From Triops longicaudatus (taxonomy: Eukaryota > Arthropoda > Branchiopoda > Notostraca > Triopsidae), in contig JAGQDJ010000128.1 in NCBI GenBank assembly GCA_022885665.1, forward strand, positions 124,001-188,000: a stretch of DNA of 64,000 nucleotides, read 5' to 3'. Numbering within the stretch: the stretch's first letter is position 1; every line of letters begins with the position of its first letter. The notes below the pieces were generated by a model, which saw only the letters and a list, made by a program, of their open reading frames with translations, did not search any database and was not told the origin of the DNA. Shown here piece by piece: positions 22,847-35,800 of the stretch. The translations under genes and the position numbers were made by a program.

Positions 22847-24582
22847 TTAAGTGACTAGCTTAATTTCCGAATAAAAAGTAACACCGTTAGCTACAGTCGG
22901 TACACGCATGCCTGTGTTTACAATTTGAGTACCGTTGACTCGAAACGTGCCAAACATACCAACTCTTCCACCAGGGCAGTAGGTGGAGTTAGCTTCGTCG
23001 AGAAGCCAGAAGGAGCCACAGCCGTAACGGTCGTCGGTGACGTTGACAAATGGTGTTGGTTTCATGGGCAGACCTTTCAAGTCGAAGATGTCAACGGTTG
23101 AAGTATCCAGCTCAGTGTAAATTAAGTTGGACAGTGTTCNCGAGAAGCCAGAAGGAGCCACAGCCGTAACGGTCGTCGGTGACGTTGACAAATGGTGTTG
23201 GTTTCATGGGCAGACCTTTCAAGTCGAAGATGTCAACGGTTGAAGTATCCAGCTCAGTGTAAATTAAGTTGGACAGTGTTCCGTCAGAGCTAATTGACGC
23301 ATTGGCGTATATGCTTACGTCGGACACAGTGGCGTTATTATCGAGGTTTTTGGTTTTGAATTGAAATCTCAAATATGGGTAAGCGTTGAGTTGAATTAAT
23401 CGGCGCATATCATCCAAAGACAGACGATAATCTTTTGTTACGACCCTGCTGGGCAAGTATATGCTTCTTTCGCTTAAAATTAGAACATCCCTTATACATT
23501 CGACGCGAATAGGCACGGAATCTGGTCCGTCACCGTCTGGCCACAAGGTAGCTGCAAAGCAATTAACGATTTTAGAAACTTTACGCAGATTCGTTGTCTT
23601 TTATTGAATAATATAAAGCAAACATAAGATAATTTAGCTTCATATTAATGTAAAATCCCAAGGAAAATTATGGTTTTAAAAAATAGTAACTCTAACACAT
23701 CTGTCTTAGGAAAAATAAAGCTTCACTTTTCTGCGGGTACTTGCAAAATATTTTATTTAAGAGTACCACATAATTGAAAACAGGATCTAAAATGTTAGAG
23801 ATTGGAATAAATGAGTTTTCTCTTACTGCCAGCAAGTTCGGACCGGGCCATATAATCCAAACAAGTCTTGGTGCAGTTGTAACAGTTGGGCATGGTTCCC
23901 AAACATCCCGGTCTCACATTTGAACAAAGTCTTGGCCTGGTTGTGGTAGTAGCTACAGCTTTGCTAGTACTAGGCCTAGTGGTTATTTCGGTACTCGCTG
24001 CAGTTTCCTGAGTACCTGGCTGAGAACTCGTCATGATACTGGATTGGATCGTGGCAGTACTGGGCTTGGTACTTGTTCTTGAAACAGTCATGGGTGTATT
24101 GGCCTCAGAAGTTGGCTCAATACTTACTACAGTGGTTACTGATTTCGGGTCAGCACTTAACTTCTCCCATACAGAGCATCCGGGTTGCGCAATTAGCTGT
24201 AGTATAGTCTTATTTCTGCGGAAGTTGTCAGAGAGCAACTCGCAAATGTAGAAATTCTCGCTTTCATAGTAATTAAACGCGTAGCAAGAATTCTGATTGA
24301 CATAAGAATGGCTGCAGTCTATCCTTGCCCAGATCAGAGAAGATTCTGCAAAAACAGGATGAAACGAGCTTTAAATCTCGCTATCAGTATACCTTTTGGT
24401 ATTAAACGTTGCTCGAGCAAATTCCCCGAAACGACCAATCGAGTGTTAGTACAACTTGCACAGAGGGCGAAGCTGGTCCATGACGCGTCGCCGTTGCACT
24501 GTTGGAGCAATGCCCAGTTTACTGAGACATAAATTAGTACAAAAAGTGAAATGAACTTATTTAGCGACTTTATTTCTGCCAT
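22847..24582 (-). CDS. Array copy H: secreted PAN/mucin-like protein, exon 3 broken by assembly artefact
   Basis: Exons 24582-24393, 24345-23827 and 23551-22847. Exon 1 has the MAEIKSLNK signal peptide shared with copy D. Exon 2 encodes PAN-like module, linker and Cys cluster (CSNVRPGCLG) like copy C. Exon 3 is disrupted by a single N at 23140 flanked by two identical 141-bp segments. Removing one segment plus the N gives an exon of 563 bases, exactly the length in copy C, and an open frame of about 423 residues overall. The intron 1 donor is the less usual G/GTATAC. Confidence 0.75.
22999..23281. repeat. Perfect 141-bp duplication around one N (probable assembly join)
   Basis: 22999-23139 and 23141-23281 are identical, with the ambiguous base at 23140 between them. 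The duplication destroys the reading frame of exon 3 of copy H. A gap-joined contig overlap explains it best. Confidence 0.85.
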
Positions 24583-26296
24583 CTAATTAAAGTTAGTCTA
24601 CGAGCTGTTTCGCAGTTAATCCACTTCTTTATGCTCCGTAGAACACACTAATGCTCTAGTACAAATTTCTGGGTCTTGGTAACGTAGAAAGTTTCTGCGC
24701 AGTTTTTTTATTCTCATGTAAGTTAGGAAAATGCATAATGCGTTACTTGGAAACAATGCAAAAAGGCTTTGAAGCGAAAGTGAAGTTTATGAAGCTTTTA
24801 CTAAAAAGAATGGCGCATTGTTGGAACCATAAAATAATTTCTGGCGTGTCGGTATTCGTGTATTGTTGCCTTGTACGGCACAGAGAAAGTGCAGTGGTGC
24901 CATTAGTTCGTTGTTGGAATCACCGAAGCTTTTAGGATCGCAAGGGCTAGTAATGTACTAATTACTATACGTTTTTAAGGAATGCAATATCTCCACTATT
25001 TGTTTATTAAACGTTTTTGTAGGAGATTTTATATCTTGCGAGATAAGACACAACGTTTGTGAAACGGAGAATGTTCGGTATTCATTCTCCTTACTTTATT
25101 GAACTTCGGATTGCAATTTTGATGTGACAGAAATATGACAGATTCGGTGAATCCAGACTTCGAATAGTGAAAGAATCTTTAAATTCCTGTTATTTTTAAA
25201 GAAATATGACTAATTAAGTACAGGAAAAGAAGACGAATAATATCGTCTTCTCAAAGGAGTTTGCAAATTGTAGTAGCAAAATGTCGATTTTGAAGAGATT
25301 TGGAAAAATGGCAATAAATAAAGTACTTTTTACGCAGGTAATGTATACTACACACTTAAATTGCGGAGGATTATTTACTTTATCGCACTACTAAGACCGT
25401 TTTTTCAAGTATATACAAATGGTATTCGAAATGTATTCCACTCCTCTAAAGGCGACAGTTACGATTGCCAGTACTTACCAAATATCATTTCAATCTTCTA
25501 TTGTCATTCACATTTATTTTTTTATTCTGTCACCTCTAGCTTGCATCAAGATTAAGTCTGAGATAGCTGGTAAATACATGTAAGCAAATTAATCATATGC
25601 CGAAAGAAAGCTCTCTTTAAGGCTAATCTGTCAAGTAATTTGCTCATTGCAACAATATTATTGAACTTCAGTTGCTTTGCGCGTTTCATCCCTGTACAAT
25701 TTTTTCTCTTTGCAATCAATTTCTATTTACGCATTCTTTTCGTGAAAACTGGTGTATATGAAAAAGAAGGTTGAATAGAAAACTTTTCAAATTTTATTCT
25801 ACTTTTTAGCTATATTTCATCTTTCAGCTTTGATGCTTTTTTTCTTATTTTACGGACAAATACAGTGAATGACAACGAGAATAATCAAAGCTAAATGTCC
25901 TGAAGAAAAAGCATTATCAATTGTGATAAAATCTAATTATTATTTTCTGATAAATGTATAATGGTTAGCGTGTTTCATTCGCAATAAGGCTTGTTCGAAA
26001 TCTGAGGTTGTTACTTTCACCGCATTGAGCGCCACTTGTAGGCTTTCTTATTGTTTATTTTTACCTCTGTGCGTGGTCCGTATGTCATTTTCAAGTGCTA
26101 GTCAAACAACATCTTAAACGAGTAGTTGTGGGATAAGAATAATGAACACCAAATTCAAAAGAATGAACAGAAGTGGACGATTTTCACAACCACGAAGTGT
26201 TCTTTTGCACGCAAGTAGTGCCCCCGCAACGTCGGGCTTTATATAGTACAAATTTAAATGTGAGTAACTATGACGTATTTTCTTTTGTAAAGCCTA
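24583..26296. repeat. Type II spacer upstream of copy H
   Basis: No coding gene seen. Homologous to 17932-19960. It carries the promoter of copy H and the 3' flank of copy F. Confidence 0.6.
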
Positions 26297-28367
26297 CTAC
26301 ATCGTAAGAATCATTTGCACAGAATAGGTAAAAGCGTTTGGTTTTGTTGGTATGCGTATCCCAGTGTTTTGAACTCCATAAGCGGTAGCTCTCATGTAAC
26401 CAAAGATTCCAGCTTTGCCTCCAGGGCAGTAGGTGGCGTTTGCAGCATCTAACAGCCAAAAAGAGCCACAGCTGTAACGGTCGTCGGTAACGTTGACAAA
26501 CGGCGTTGGTTTCATGGGTTGGCCTTGTAAGCCGAAAAAGTCGAGGGTTGTGGTAGAATTTGGGGCGTAAGTTAAATTGGACAGTGTTCCATTGGGGCTA
26601 ATAAATACGTTGGCGTAATCACTTCTGTCAATCTGGTTCGGACCCAGGCCATTTGCCAAATCTTTGGTGAAGAACAAAAACTTCAGATGTTTGTAAACGT
26701 TAAGTCTAACTAATCTGTGCATGTCGTTAAAAGACATGGCGTAGTTTGTTTGTTGGGTTTTAGCGCTCAAGTTTATGAACCTCTCAATGAGTACTACCGA
26801 GTCGTACACGCACGTGGCTGGTAAAGGTACGGAATCCATTCCGTCACCATCTGGCCATAAAGTAACATTAGCTGCAAAAGCAAAATTATTACAAGCAAAG
26901 GAAAAATCGGATATCTTGTCAAATGAAAGCTGCTCTACAACTTCTAAAGCTTCGTACACACTACAGAATTATATCACAAATCGCGAGTCAAAGTCAAGAA
27001 AACAAACCACATGGACTTCATTGGGGAGTGGTTTGTGCTGACTTGGATAGTGGAAATACGATTGATTTGGGAATTCATGATTTGTATTTTTTCTGTAGCT
27101 GGCTACATTGCTAAGTTTATTAAAAACCTGTTAGAAACTTTGTTATTTTAGAGTTTACACAGTGCAAAATACTGTGAGAGACATCCAGATTCACGAAATG
27201 TGTATTATAATCTTATTTTTGTCACGTCGCACAACTTCCGCTGAACGGCAACGCCACGATTTTTAGTCCCAAAGAAATGACAATACGGCGTTGCCGTTCA
27301 GCGCAAGTTCTTTTGTTGTGATAAAAAAGTTTTTAATAAGCACATGGTTAATCCAGATGGCTTTGTACAGTATTCTGTAAAATTTAGGCTCTTAAATAAC
27401 AAAGTTTCTTAAGTTTTTTTTTACTACAGTTGTTCTTGGCAATGTAGCTAATCACAGAAAGTAAACAAATCACGGGGTCCCAGTTCAAATCTATTTGAAT
27501 TTTGTAGGTCAGTCCAAACCACCACCCAATCAAAGCCTTGGGTTTTCTTTTCTTGATTTTGACTCGTAATTTGTGATTTCATTCTGTAGTGTGCACCAAG
27601 CTTTAACGAATTATTTCATATTGAATTATCTTACAGCCTGATACATCCGCTCTGCTCGTAGCCTCCTTGCAAGTCTTGATGCAGCTGTAACAATTTGGAA
27701 ATGTCCCTAAACATCCCGGTCTTACTACCGAACATGGTTTAGGTGTTGAGCTGGTGGAAGAAGAAGTCATCCTTGTAGTCAGCCTGGTAGTAGACGCAGT
27801 TGTTGCAGGACTCATTTCGGTACTGGACATGGCTGCACTAGTATTAGTACTCGTTTGAGTATTTGAATCAGCCATGTCTGTACTACCCGCAGATGTCGCT
27901 TCAGTACTTGCTACGGTAGTATGTGAATTCGGGTCAGTACTTGACTTCTCCCACACAGAGCATCCGGGTTGAGCAATTAGCTGTAGTACAGTCTTGTTTC
28001 TGCGAAGATTGTCGGAGAGCATCTCGCAAACGTAGAAATTCTCGTTTTCATAGAAATTAAACGCGTAGCAAGAATTCTGATTGGCGCAAGAACGGCTGCA
28101 ATCTATCCTTGCCCAAATCAGAGAAGATCCTGCAAAAATGGTATTAAACGAGCTTTAAATCTCGCTATCAGTTTTACCTTTTGGTATGAAACGTTGCTCG
28201 AACAAATTCCCCGGAACAACCAATCGAGTGTTTGTGCAACTGGTACAGAGGGCGAAGCTGGTCCATGAGGCATCTGCGCTACAATTTTGAAATAATGTCC
28301 AAGATGCATAAACTGAGATTAATAAGGAAAGGGAAACACACTGCTGTAGTATATGACAGTTCTCCAT
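26297..28367 (-). CDS. Array copy F: secreted PAN/mucin-like protein, divergent subtype
   Basis: Complete, about 419 residues. Exons 28367-28178, 28129-27635, 26871-26297. Intron 2 is about 760 bp, longer than in the type 1 copies. Exon 1 is the MENCH type. Exon 2 has the PAN module but a different linker and Cys cluster (TPKPCSVVRPGCLGTFPNC) and ends ADVSGC. Exon 3 is the divergent subtype shared with pseudogene E: ATCVYDS, FFTKDLANGL, DRSDYANV, LDFFGLQGQPMKP. Blocks PTPFVNVTDDR and CGSFWLLD are kept. F is the only intact member of this subtype in the window. Confidence 0.8.
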
Positions 28368-29926
28368 TTAATTTGTGCAACTTCTACGAAGTAGTTTGTA
28401 AGTGGTCCACTTCTTAAAGCTACTTAGAGCGTACTATGCAAATTATTGCGCAGACAAAGTGACTGTAGCAAGAGGAACGCACTCGCGCAGTCGTATATTG
28501 CTTATTCCGAAGGAGGGTTCATAGCTTCTCTACCAGAGGTGTCAACAAAGGAGTAAATATTCATACTTCATGTTTTGTTATTTATAAGTGTGTTTTTATT
28601 TTTTATTTCTACGCATAGCCTCTTGGTAGCTACTCTTATTGAGATCTTCGTTATTGTTGTGGCAGAAAAAAAAGTTTTTAATTCTGTTCATCAATTATAA
28701 GAAAGATATGAACTTTTGATTTTTACCTTATGAAATATTAATGCATTTGATTTGGTTATAATGATTTTCAACTTGTAGAAGTGATATATCAGGCAAATTA
28801 TTTAATATATTGGTATTCAAATATGTAAATAATGTCAACGAGCATTAGCTCACGCCTGGGTCCTATTGAAATAAAAAATGCATATGTTTAGTTCGTGAAA
28901 AATTGTGTCAAAATACCGCTCGTGCATAAATTCGAGCAAAAAATAAAGTGAAATAAAAGGTCGGAACTAGGTCGAAATTCCAGCAAACATGAGGTTAAGA
29001 TGTTCGGACTTTTAGCACAGTACTCCAAGTACATAGAATTTTTCGTAATGGCACTATAACGTGTGCTGTTTTTTTTTTCCATGAATGAGTAGTTTCGGTA
29101 TATTCAAATCGTGTACTAACACAACAAAAGAAATAGCAAATATACATGTATGTGAACCGCGTTCTCCGGGCAAGGTAATTACGAAGTCATTATGCGAAAC
29201 TATAATACCACATGTTCTCAAGAAAGCATTATTCATGAATGCAAAGTCAGGTAAGCTATTTGCAATTTAAAACACATTATCTGTGTACTTTACACACTTG
29301 CTTAGTTCGTAAATACATCCAATTACGATCGATTTTGCTCCTTACTTTTGCGGAAAACAGCAGACTTGACTTTTCAACATTTTAGACATTAACGTTTATA
29401 CATTTCAGTTTTTTGAATTTACAGGTCTGCTATCTCGAACATCAATTTTCGTGTGCTGGAAGTGGCGATTTAAAAATGACAGTTAACACAAGGGTAAATA
29501 ACGCAAGTTTGTGTGTTGATTGAAGTTAAAGCTATTACAATACAAAAGTACGTTCAATCATAACATCTAGATTTTAGTGAATACATTCAATATGACTATT
29601 GAGTTGATAACTGGTAAAGCATTTTATTCACAGAGGTCTCTGGAGAGACCGTCCTATTTGAAGGGGTGTGTTGAAGAAAGAGTTAAAAAAGGAGTTGGAA
29701 AGTGGAATCGATTACAGGAAGCGGAACCAATGAACTAATTGGCTGCGAAATCAACGGACAAAGCGGTTCGAACAACGACAATAGTTTTCCTGAACAAAAG
29801 GTGCTATATAAATCTGTTTTTGCCCACTCATTTTGCTCGTTTGCGACTAGCATGCGGTTTTCAATAGTGAACACAAAAGATCCATAAAGAAGAGGCTCAA
29901 TTCATTCGTGAAGCACATTATTAGAC
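28368..29926. repeat. Type I spacer upstream of copy F
   Basis: No coding gene seen. Homologous to the spacers upstream of B, C and E. Its distal end (29470-29900) is the 3' flank of copy G. Confidence 0.6.
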
Positions 29927-31542
29927 TCACACGACTAACGTTATTTGTGAATAATAGGTAAAACCTGTAGCTTGAGTCGGTACACGAATGCCTGTGTTTA
30001 CAATTTGAGTACCGTTGACACGAAACGTGCCAAACATACCAACTCCTCCCCCAGGGCAGAAGGTGGCGTTAGCGTCGTCGAGAAGCCAGAACGAGCCACA
30101 GCCGTAACGGTCGTCGGTGACGTTGATAAATGGTGTTGGCTTCATGGGCAGACCTTTCAAGTCGAAGATGTCGACGTTTGCAATATTTGGCTTGGCGTAA
30201 GTTAAGTTGGAGAGTGTTCCGTTAGGGGTAATCGATGCATTGGCGTATATGCCTGCGTCTGTCTGAGTGACGTTATTTGCGACGTTTTTGGTTTCGAAAT
30301 GAAATTTCAAATATGGGTATACGTTCAGTTGAATTAATCGGCGTATATCACTGAAAGACAGAAGATAATTTGTTTCTTCGCTCCTGTTATTCAAGTTTAT
30401 GCTTCTTTTGCTTAAAATTAGATTTTCCGCCTCACATTCGACATTTATAGGTATGGAATCCGGTCCGTCACCGTCTGGCCACACGGAAACTTGAGCTGTA
30501 AAGCAATTGACGTGTTAAGAAAGTGCGCACAGATCTGTTGCCATTCACCGAATAACAATAAGCAAACATAAACTAATTTAGCTTCACATTAATGTAAAAT
30601 ACCAAGGAATAAGTTGTTTTTTAAGAATATCGTAAGTATAAAACATCTATCTTGGGAAAAATAATCACAAACGTCTATTTATCTGCAGGCACAATCGAAA
30701 TATTTTATTTAAGTGTACCGAATCATTTAAAAACAGGACTTAAAATAATTAATATTGGAATAATGGAGTTTTCTCTTACGGTCAGGTAAATCGTCCCGGG
30801 CCATATAATCCACACAAGTCTTGATGCAGCTGTAACAGTTGGGCATAGTTCCTAAACACCCCGGTCTCACATCTGCACAAAGTGTTGCGTTGGTTGTGGT
30901 TGTAGCTACAGCTTTGTTAGTGCTCGGCCTAGTAGTTATTTTGGTACTCGGCGCAGTTTTCTGAGTACTTGCCTTAGAACTCGTCAGGGTACTGGATTGG
31001 GTCGTGGCAGTACTGGGCTTAGTACTTGTTCTCGTACTTGAAACAGTCATGGGTGTACTGGCCTCAGAAGTTGGCTCTGTACTTACTACAGTGGTAACTA
31101 ATTGCGGGTCAGTACTTAACTTCTCCCACACAAAGCATCCGGGTTGAGCAATTAGCTGTAGTACAGTCTTATTTCTGCGGAAGTTGTCAGAGAGTAACTC
31201 GCAAACGTAGAAATTCTCGTTTTCATAGTAATTAAATGCGTAGCAAGAGTCTTGATTGACACAAGAATGGCTGCAGTCTATCCTGGCCCAGATCAGAGAA
31301 GATCCTGCAAAAACAGGTTGAAACGAGCTTTAAATCTCGCTATCGGTTTTACCTTTTGGTATTAAACGTTGCTTGAACAAATTCCCCGGAACGACCAATC
31401 GAGTGTTAGTGCAACTGGTACAGAGGGCGAAGCTAGTCCACGAGGCATCGGCATTACAATCTTGAAATAGCATCCAGGATGCGTAAGTTAAGAATAACAA
31501 AGAATGAGAAACCAAGTTTTTTAGCAATTGAGAATTCTCCAT
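29927..31542 (-). CDS. Array copy G: secreted PAN/mucin-like protein
   Basis: Complete, about 427 residues. Exons 31542-31353, 31304-30780, 30495-29927. Exon 1 is MENSQLLKN, the type shared with copy A. Exon 2 linker is close to copies A and D; PGCSVW has become PGCFVW and one invariant TYC of exon 3 has become TFC, with the cysteine kept. First gene of the array in transcription order, bounded upstream by the A/G-type promoter flank and then by the peroxidase gene. Confidence 0.8.
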
Positions 31543-32803
31543 CTAATCCTTGAAATTTTGCGAGGTAGTTAGCAAAGGATCCTCTGGTTAACGCTTCTTC
31601 TAACATACTAAGTTTCTGTGCAAATTTGTCGTTCTTTACCAAGAAGAAAGTTAGGGCGCAGTCCAATGCGCGCAGCACATTCCGAAGGAGGTTTCGCACT
31701 TGCGATACGAGAGGAGCCAGGAGACATGCAAAATTGAGTTTTATTTTTACTTCAAAATACTTAGGATAGTTGCTTATTCTATAGTGAATGATTCAAAAAG
31801 ACATTCAATTTTTTCCTCCGAAAGGTAAAAAAAAAATAAGAAATGGATTTGGAAGGTTTAGTAAATACAACTCTACGATTAAATGCTAAAATCAAGTGAA
31901 CCACAAATTGCAGTTTCGTATAAAATTGTGCACCACGTTGCTGTTGATTTTCAGATTCAAATGTAAACATAACTCCTTACATGTTCTTTATCTACGTTTC
32001 TATGTGTAAATATTAGAAAAGTCTAAAATACGGAGAAAATATTTTTGCAATTTCTATTTTCGGACTAACTAGAGCGCACAAAATGTGAACGTTTGAATCC
32101 TTTCGCTCGTTAAGGTACAATACATACTTCAGAACTCATAGGTAGGCTATAACAAAGGATATTTTCGCAGAAACCATTCTTTTATCTTGCTACCTGTGGG
32201 TCAGGCTAATTTAATCCTCATTACTACCCTGTTAAACTCAACAAGCGCCACAACACTAGTTCAATAAAATTTTCCATTGTTGTTGCTTACTGGTAAGGAT
32301 ACCGAACACATTAACTTGTAAGGCTAATTTAGCCCTTAATTAGAGCCGGTAGCAGCAAATCCCTCATAGGAGCATAACATTGAAAGTTCCTTGACACTAA
32401 TGAGTTGTTGACTGGGGACGCAAACACGTTGAATCACATTTTGCAAAAAATATATTTGGAAACAAACCCTTCATTCTTAACACTGGGTAATAGTCACAAG
32501 TTATATACAAATTAAAAATGGCTTCTGATTACCAGGTAATCAATTCCTTTAACTGTTTCAATCTCCAGATTGCCTTTCGACCTTTTACAAATAAATACCT
32601 AATAGAAAAAAAGGTTCCACATCGTCCAGCGTGGGGTGGAGAAAAAGATTCAAGCAACAATGGCTGTTTTGTGTACGTACACAGCATTCCTGACATTTTC
32701 TTTTGTAGTTACTCGCATTGAAAAAGTCACTCACATTTTTAGCATTCTTTTTTTTTCCAGTTTAAACAAAATTCTGGCTCGTTTAACTGAAGTTTTTAGA
32801 ATC
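31543..32803. other. Flank of copy G and 3' side of the peroxidase gene
   Basis: 31543-32335 duplicates the upstream flank of copy A (870-1438). 32336-32803 is unique AT-rich sequence downstream of the peroxidase stop codon, probably its 3'UTR. No coding gene seen. Confidence 0.6.
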
Positions 32804-35800
32804 TTAGCTAAACCCTAAGGCGTTTGCATCACTCGGAGCCCCAACTTGCGGGAACGCCCTGAAGGCGAAAGCGCACTGGACTTTGCACACGTGGTCTTGT
32901 AAGATCTTTTCTTTAGAAAAGGCCTGCGCTAACTGGAAACAGTTGGAAATCTTCAGGGATTGGCAAATCGGGCCTTCTTTCGTGCAAGTACACATAACGC
33001 AGGGTGAAATCAACTCAGCTTTGCCAATTTCAATATGAGTGTTGCCAACGGTGCAGGATACACGCTCTTTCCATAGTTCCAAATCAATGGCTGGCAACGC
33101 TGAGCAAGGCACGCGCGGATTCCTGTCAAACAATAAATAGACTCATTACAACTGTGAAAACGCTGCTCATTTTATGTTGATTATTAAGCCTAAGAATTAT
33201 CTGCCCATTGCAAATTGAAAATCGGCATCTTTTGGATGTTTTTAAAATGTAAACCAAGCACCATCTTGAGTCTCATGACGGCTGAAATTTTGTTGTGTTG
33301 AAAAAATCTTTACCACGTTACGATTGGTTCAAAAATCTACGTTAAAGTTTGGAAACTGTTATCTTTAAAATAAATCTTGTAAACAGACGCCATTTTGGAT
33401 ATCTATCGATTTCAATTTCGAGTATCGATTTCAAAAACTAAATTGCGTCAGTGTGCTGATTGTACTAAACAGATGGCGTTAGGAACTTGTCTGATGAAAA
33501 GAAAATAAACCAAAAAAAAAAATAACGTACAAGAAAGGTTCAGGTTGATCAAAGGCTGATCGCTGGAGGGCGTTGATGTCATCACTGTTATCGCAGATAA
33601 GTTTGGCGACTGTGGCTTTGCGGATTTCACTCAGCTGTTGCTCGGTGAATCGGATCAGCGGATCACCGTTCTCGTACCAAAACCGATCGCATTTCCTCAG
33701 CTGTCTAAATTGCATAGCAATGATGCAAGCGAACGTCGGGCCTACCAAGCCACCATGTAACGAAGTCTCTGATAAGCCACCAGGGAAGAGGTCAATATCA
33801 TCCACCGTCTCATAGGTGGCACGCAGACGCGCAATCACCTCCGGGCGCATCTCCCGCGACAAATCGTCCCAGGTTTGAGCGCGCTTCAAGTTGCACAAAG
33901 CGCGGTACTCGTTATATGGCGGAATTCCGTGATCACGAGCTTAAAAAAAATGTAAGTCAAAAATACATTCAATACAGTTAAAGAAAATTTCCAAGTCAAA
34001 TTACATATTTTCGAAAAACTGATTGCGAGAGTAAAAAATTAAAGGATTTAAAAATGATCAAAACTATTTACCTCGTTGGATATTCAACGAAGCCAAGTCC
34101 ATTCCCGAAAAGGGGCGTTTCTTGTCTTCGAACAAGTGGTTAGTGACTTCATGGGTAATGAATTGGTCCAAAGTTTCCATGGAAGTACCCAGCAATCCTC
34201 GCAAGATTTCGTCAATCATGCCGGGCTCGTACAACATGTCCGGGTTCATGAAAACGTCCCTGAGTTGAACGCCCAAGCCACGGTCTTCGTAGTTGCGGCC
34301 CATGCGTTTCAAGTTGCTCTTCAAGAGACTGTGGCCGAACCTAAACGCTGCGGCGCCGAATTCGTTGAACACGGTCGGGTTGCAGGTAGGATCGTAGCCG
34401 TTGTAGTAGCCTTCAGTTTGTACCCTAAGGTCATACAACGTGACGGCGTTCCAGCCTAAGATGCGGGGCAAGAATTCGTTGTAGGTCATGTGCTGGAATT
34501 CAGCTGCCATGATGCGACGACCGTGCTGGTACAAAGTTTCATCTGACCAGTGGGGATTAATGGCTGCCAACTGCTCGACAATCCTGTTGTGCTCGCGCAT
34601 GTAAAGAGTGTGGAAAGCTGCTAAACCAGCTTGTTCTGAAGCTCTGGTGTCGCCTATGGAGTTTTACATTCAAAAATTTCATAATCAAGAAAACATAATT
34701 CGAAGAATTTGCGACAAAAATTAAAGACTGATTTTACCGAAAGACACTCAGGAAAGTTAAATAAAAATTACTGACTCCATCTACAGAAAATTTGCTTCAA
34801 ATTTTTACTTATAAAACTAGCCAATAGCTTCACTGAATAATTAGTTGTACATCGAAACAACTCAAAATACTAGAAACACCGACTATTGATACTAAGAATG
34901 TTTCAAGAAGATTGATAAAAATGTAAAATTAATTCAAAGAATTTCAGAAGTAAATACTAAATAATTCCACTGACCTCCAGTGAAGCAAACGCCAGACGGT
35001 GACTTGCATTCTTTATGTTCGGTAGTCTGGGGCAACAATTCCTTGCCTCTGATAGGATGGCGTGTGGCATTCAACCTACCACCAATGAAACTACGCAACG
35101 ATCTTCCTTCGCAGACATCCGAGCCATATGTGTGCGACGCGTCCAAGAATGCTGTAACTTGATTCATTTGTTCGCGGAAGCCAAGTGTGAGTTGGCCAGG
35201 CAAGGAACGAGTAAACGCGATACATTTAGGACGACCCGTTTCCCTGTCTATCTGCGGGTACCATGGATCATTTGGCGGCACGGCAATAGGAGCGCATTCG
35301 GGATGAACCGTCCTAGCAGCGTCACAAGAGCCGCAGTCAAGGATTGAACCGCCAAAACCGCGATTGACCGGTGTAAAGGTAATGTCGTGATCCAGAATTT
35401 GGCCGAATTGCATAAGGACTAAGGAGTAGCGCACATGTGGGGCACTGATGTCGCTATGGATGTTGGAAGACACCAAACGTGCAGTTGGTAACGGTCGCCC
35501 TGACTTGGACGTTTGTCGCATTGCCATCAAGCCTAAAGTAACAATGAATTTCAGTGAGCCAGCCGACACTCTTGATATTTTCGCCGCGTTCCGGCCAGTT
35601 TCCTCGGTCAAAGTTATGACGTTTTTACGACGAAAAGAACATAGAATTGGTAAAGAATAAAAAGCGCACGGGCCGGGACGCGAACCGAAGAACTTCGCTG
35701 TGGCAGCTCGCGCTGCTAACCGCTTGGCTAAAGAAAGCCAATTTGCCATACAATTCAACATCTGTTAGAGAAGCTCAATTGTTTTGCCTATTTAATCGCT

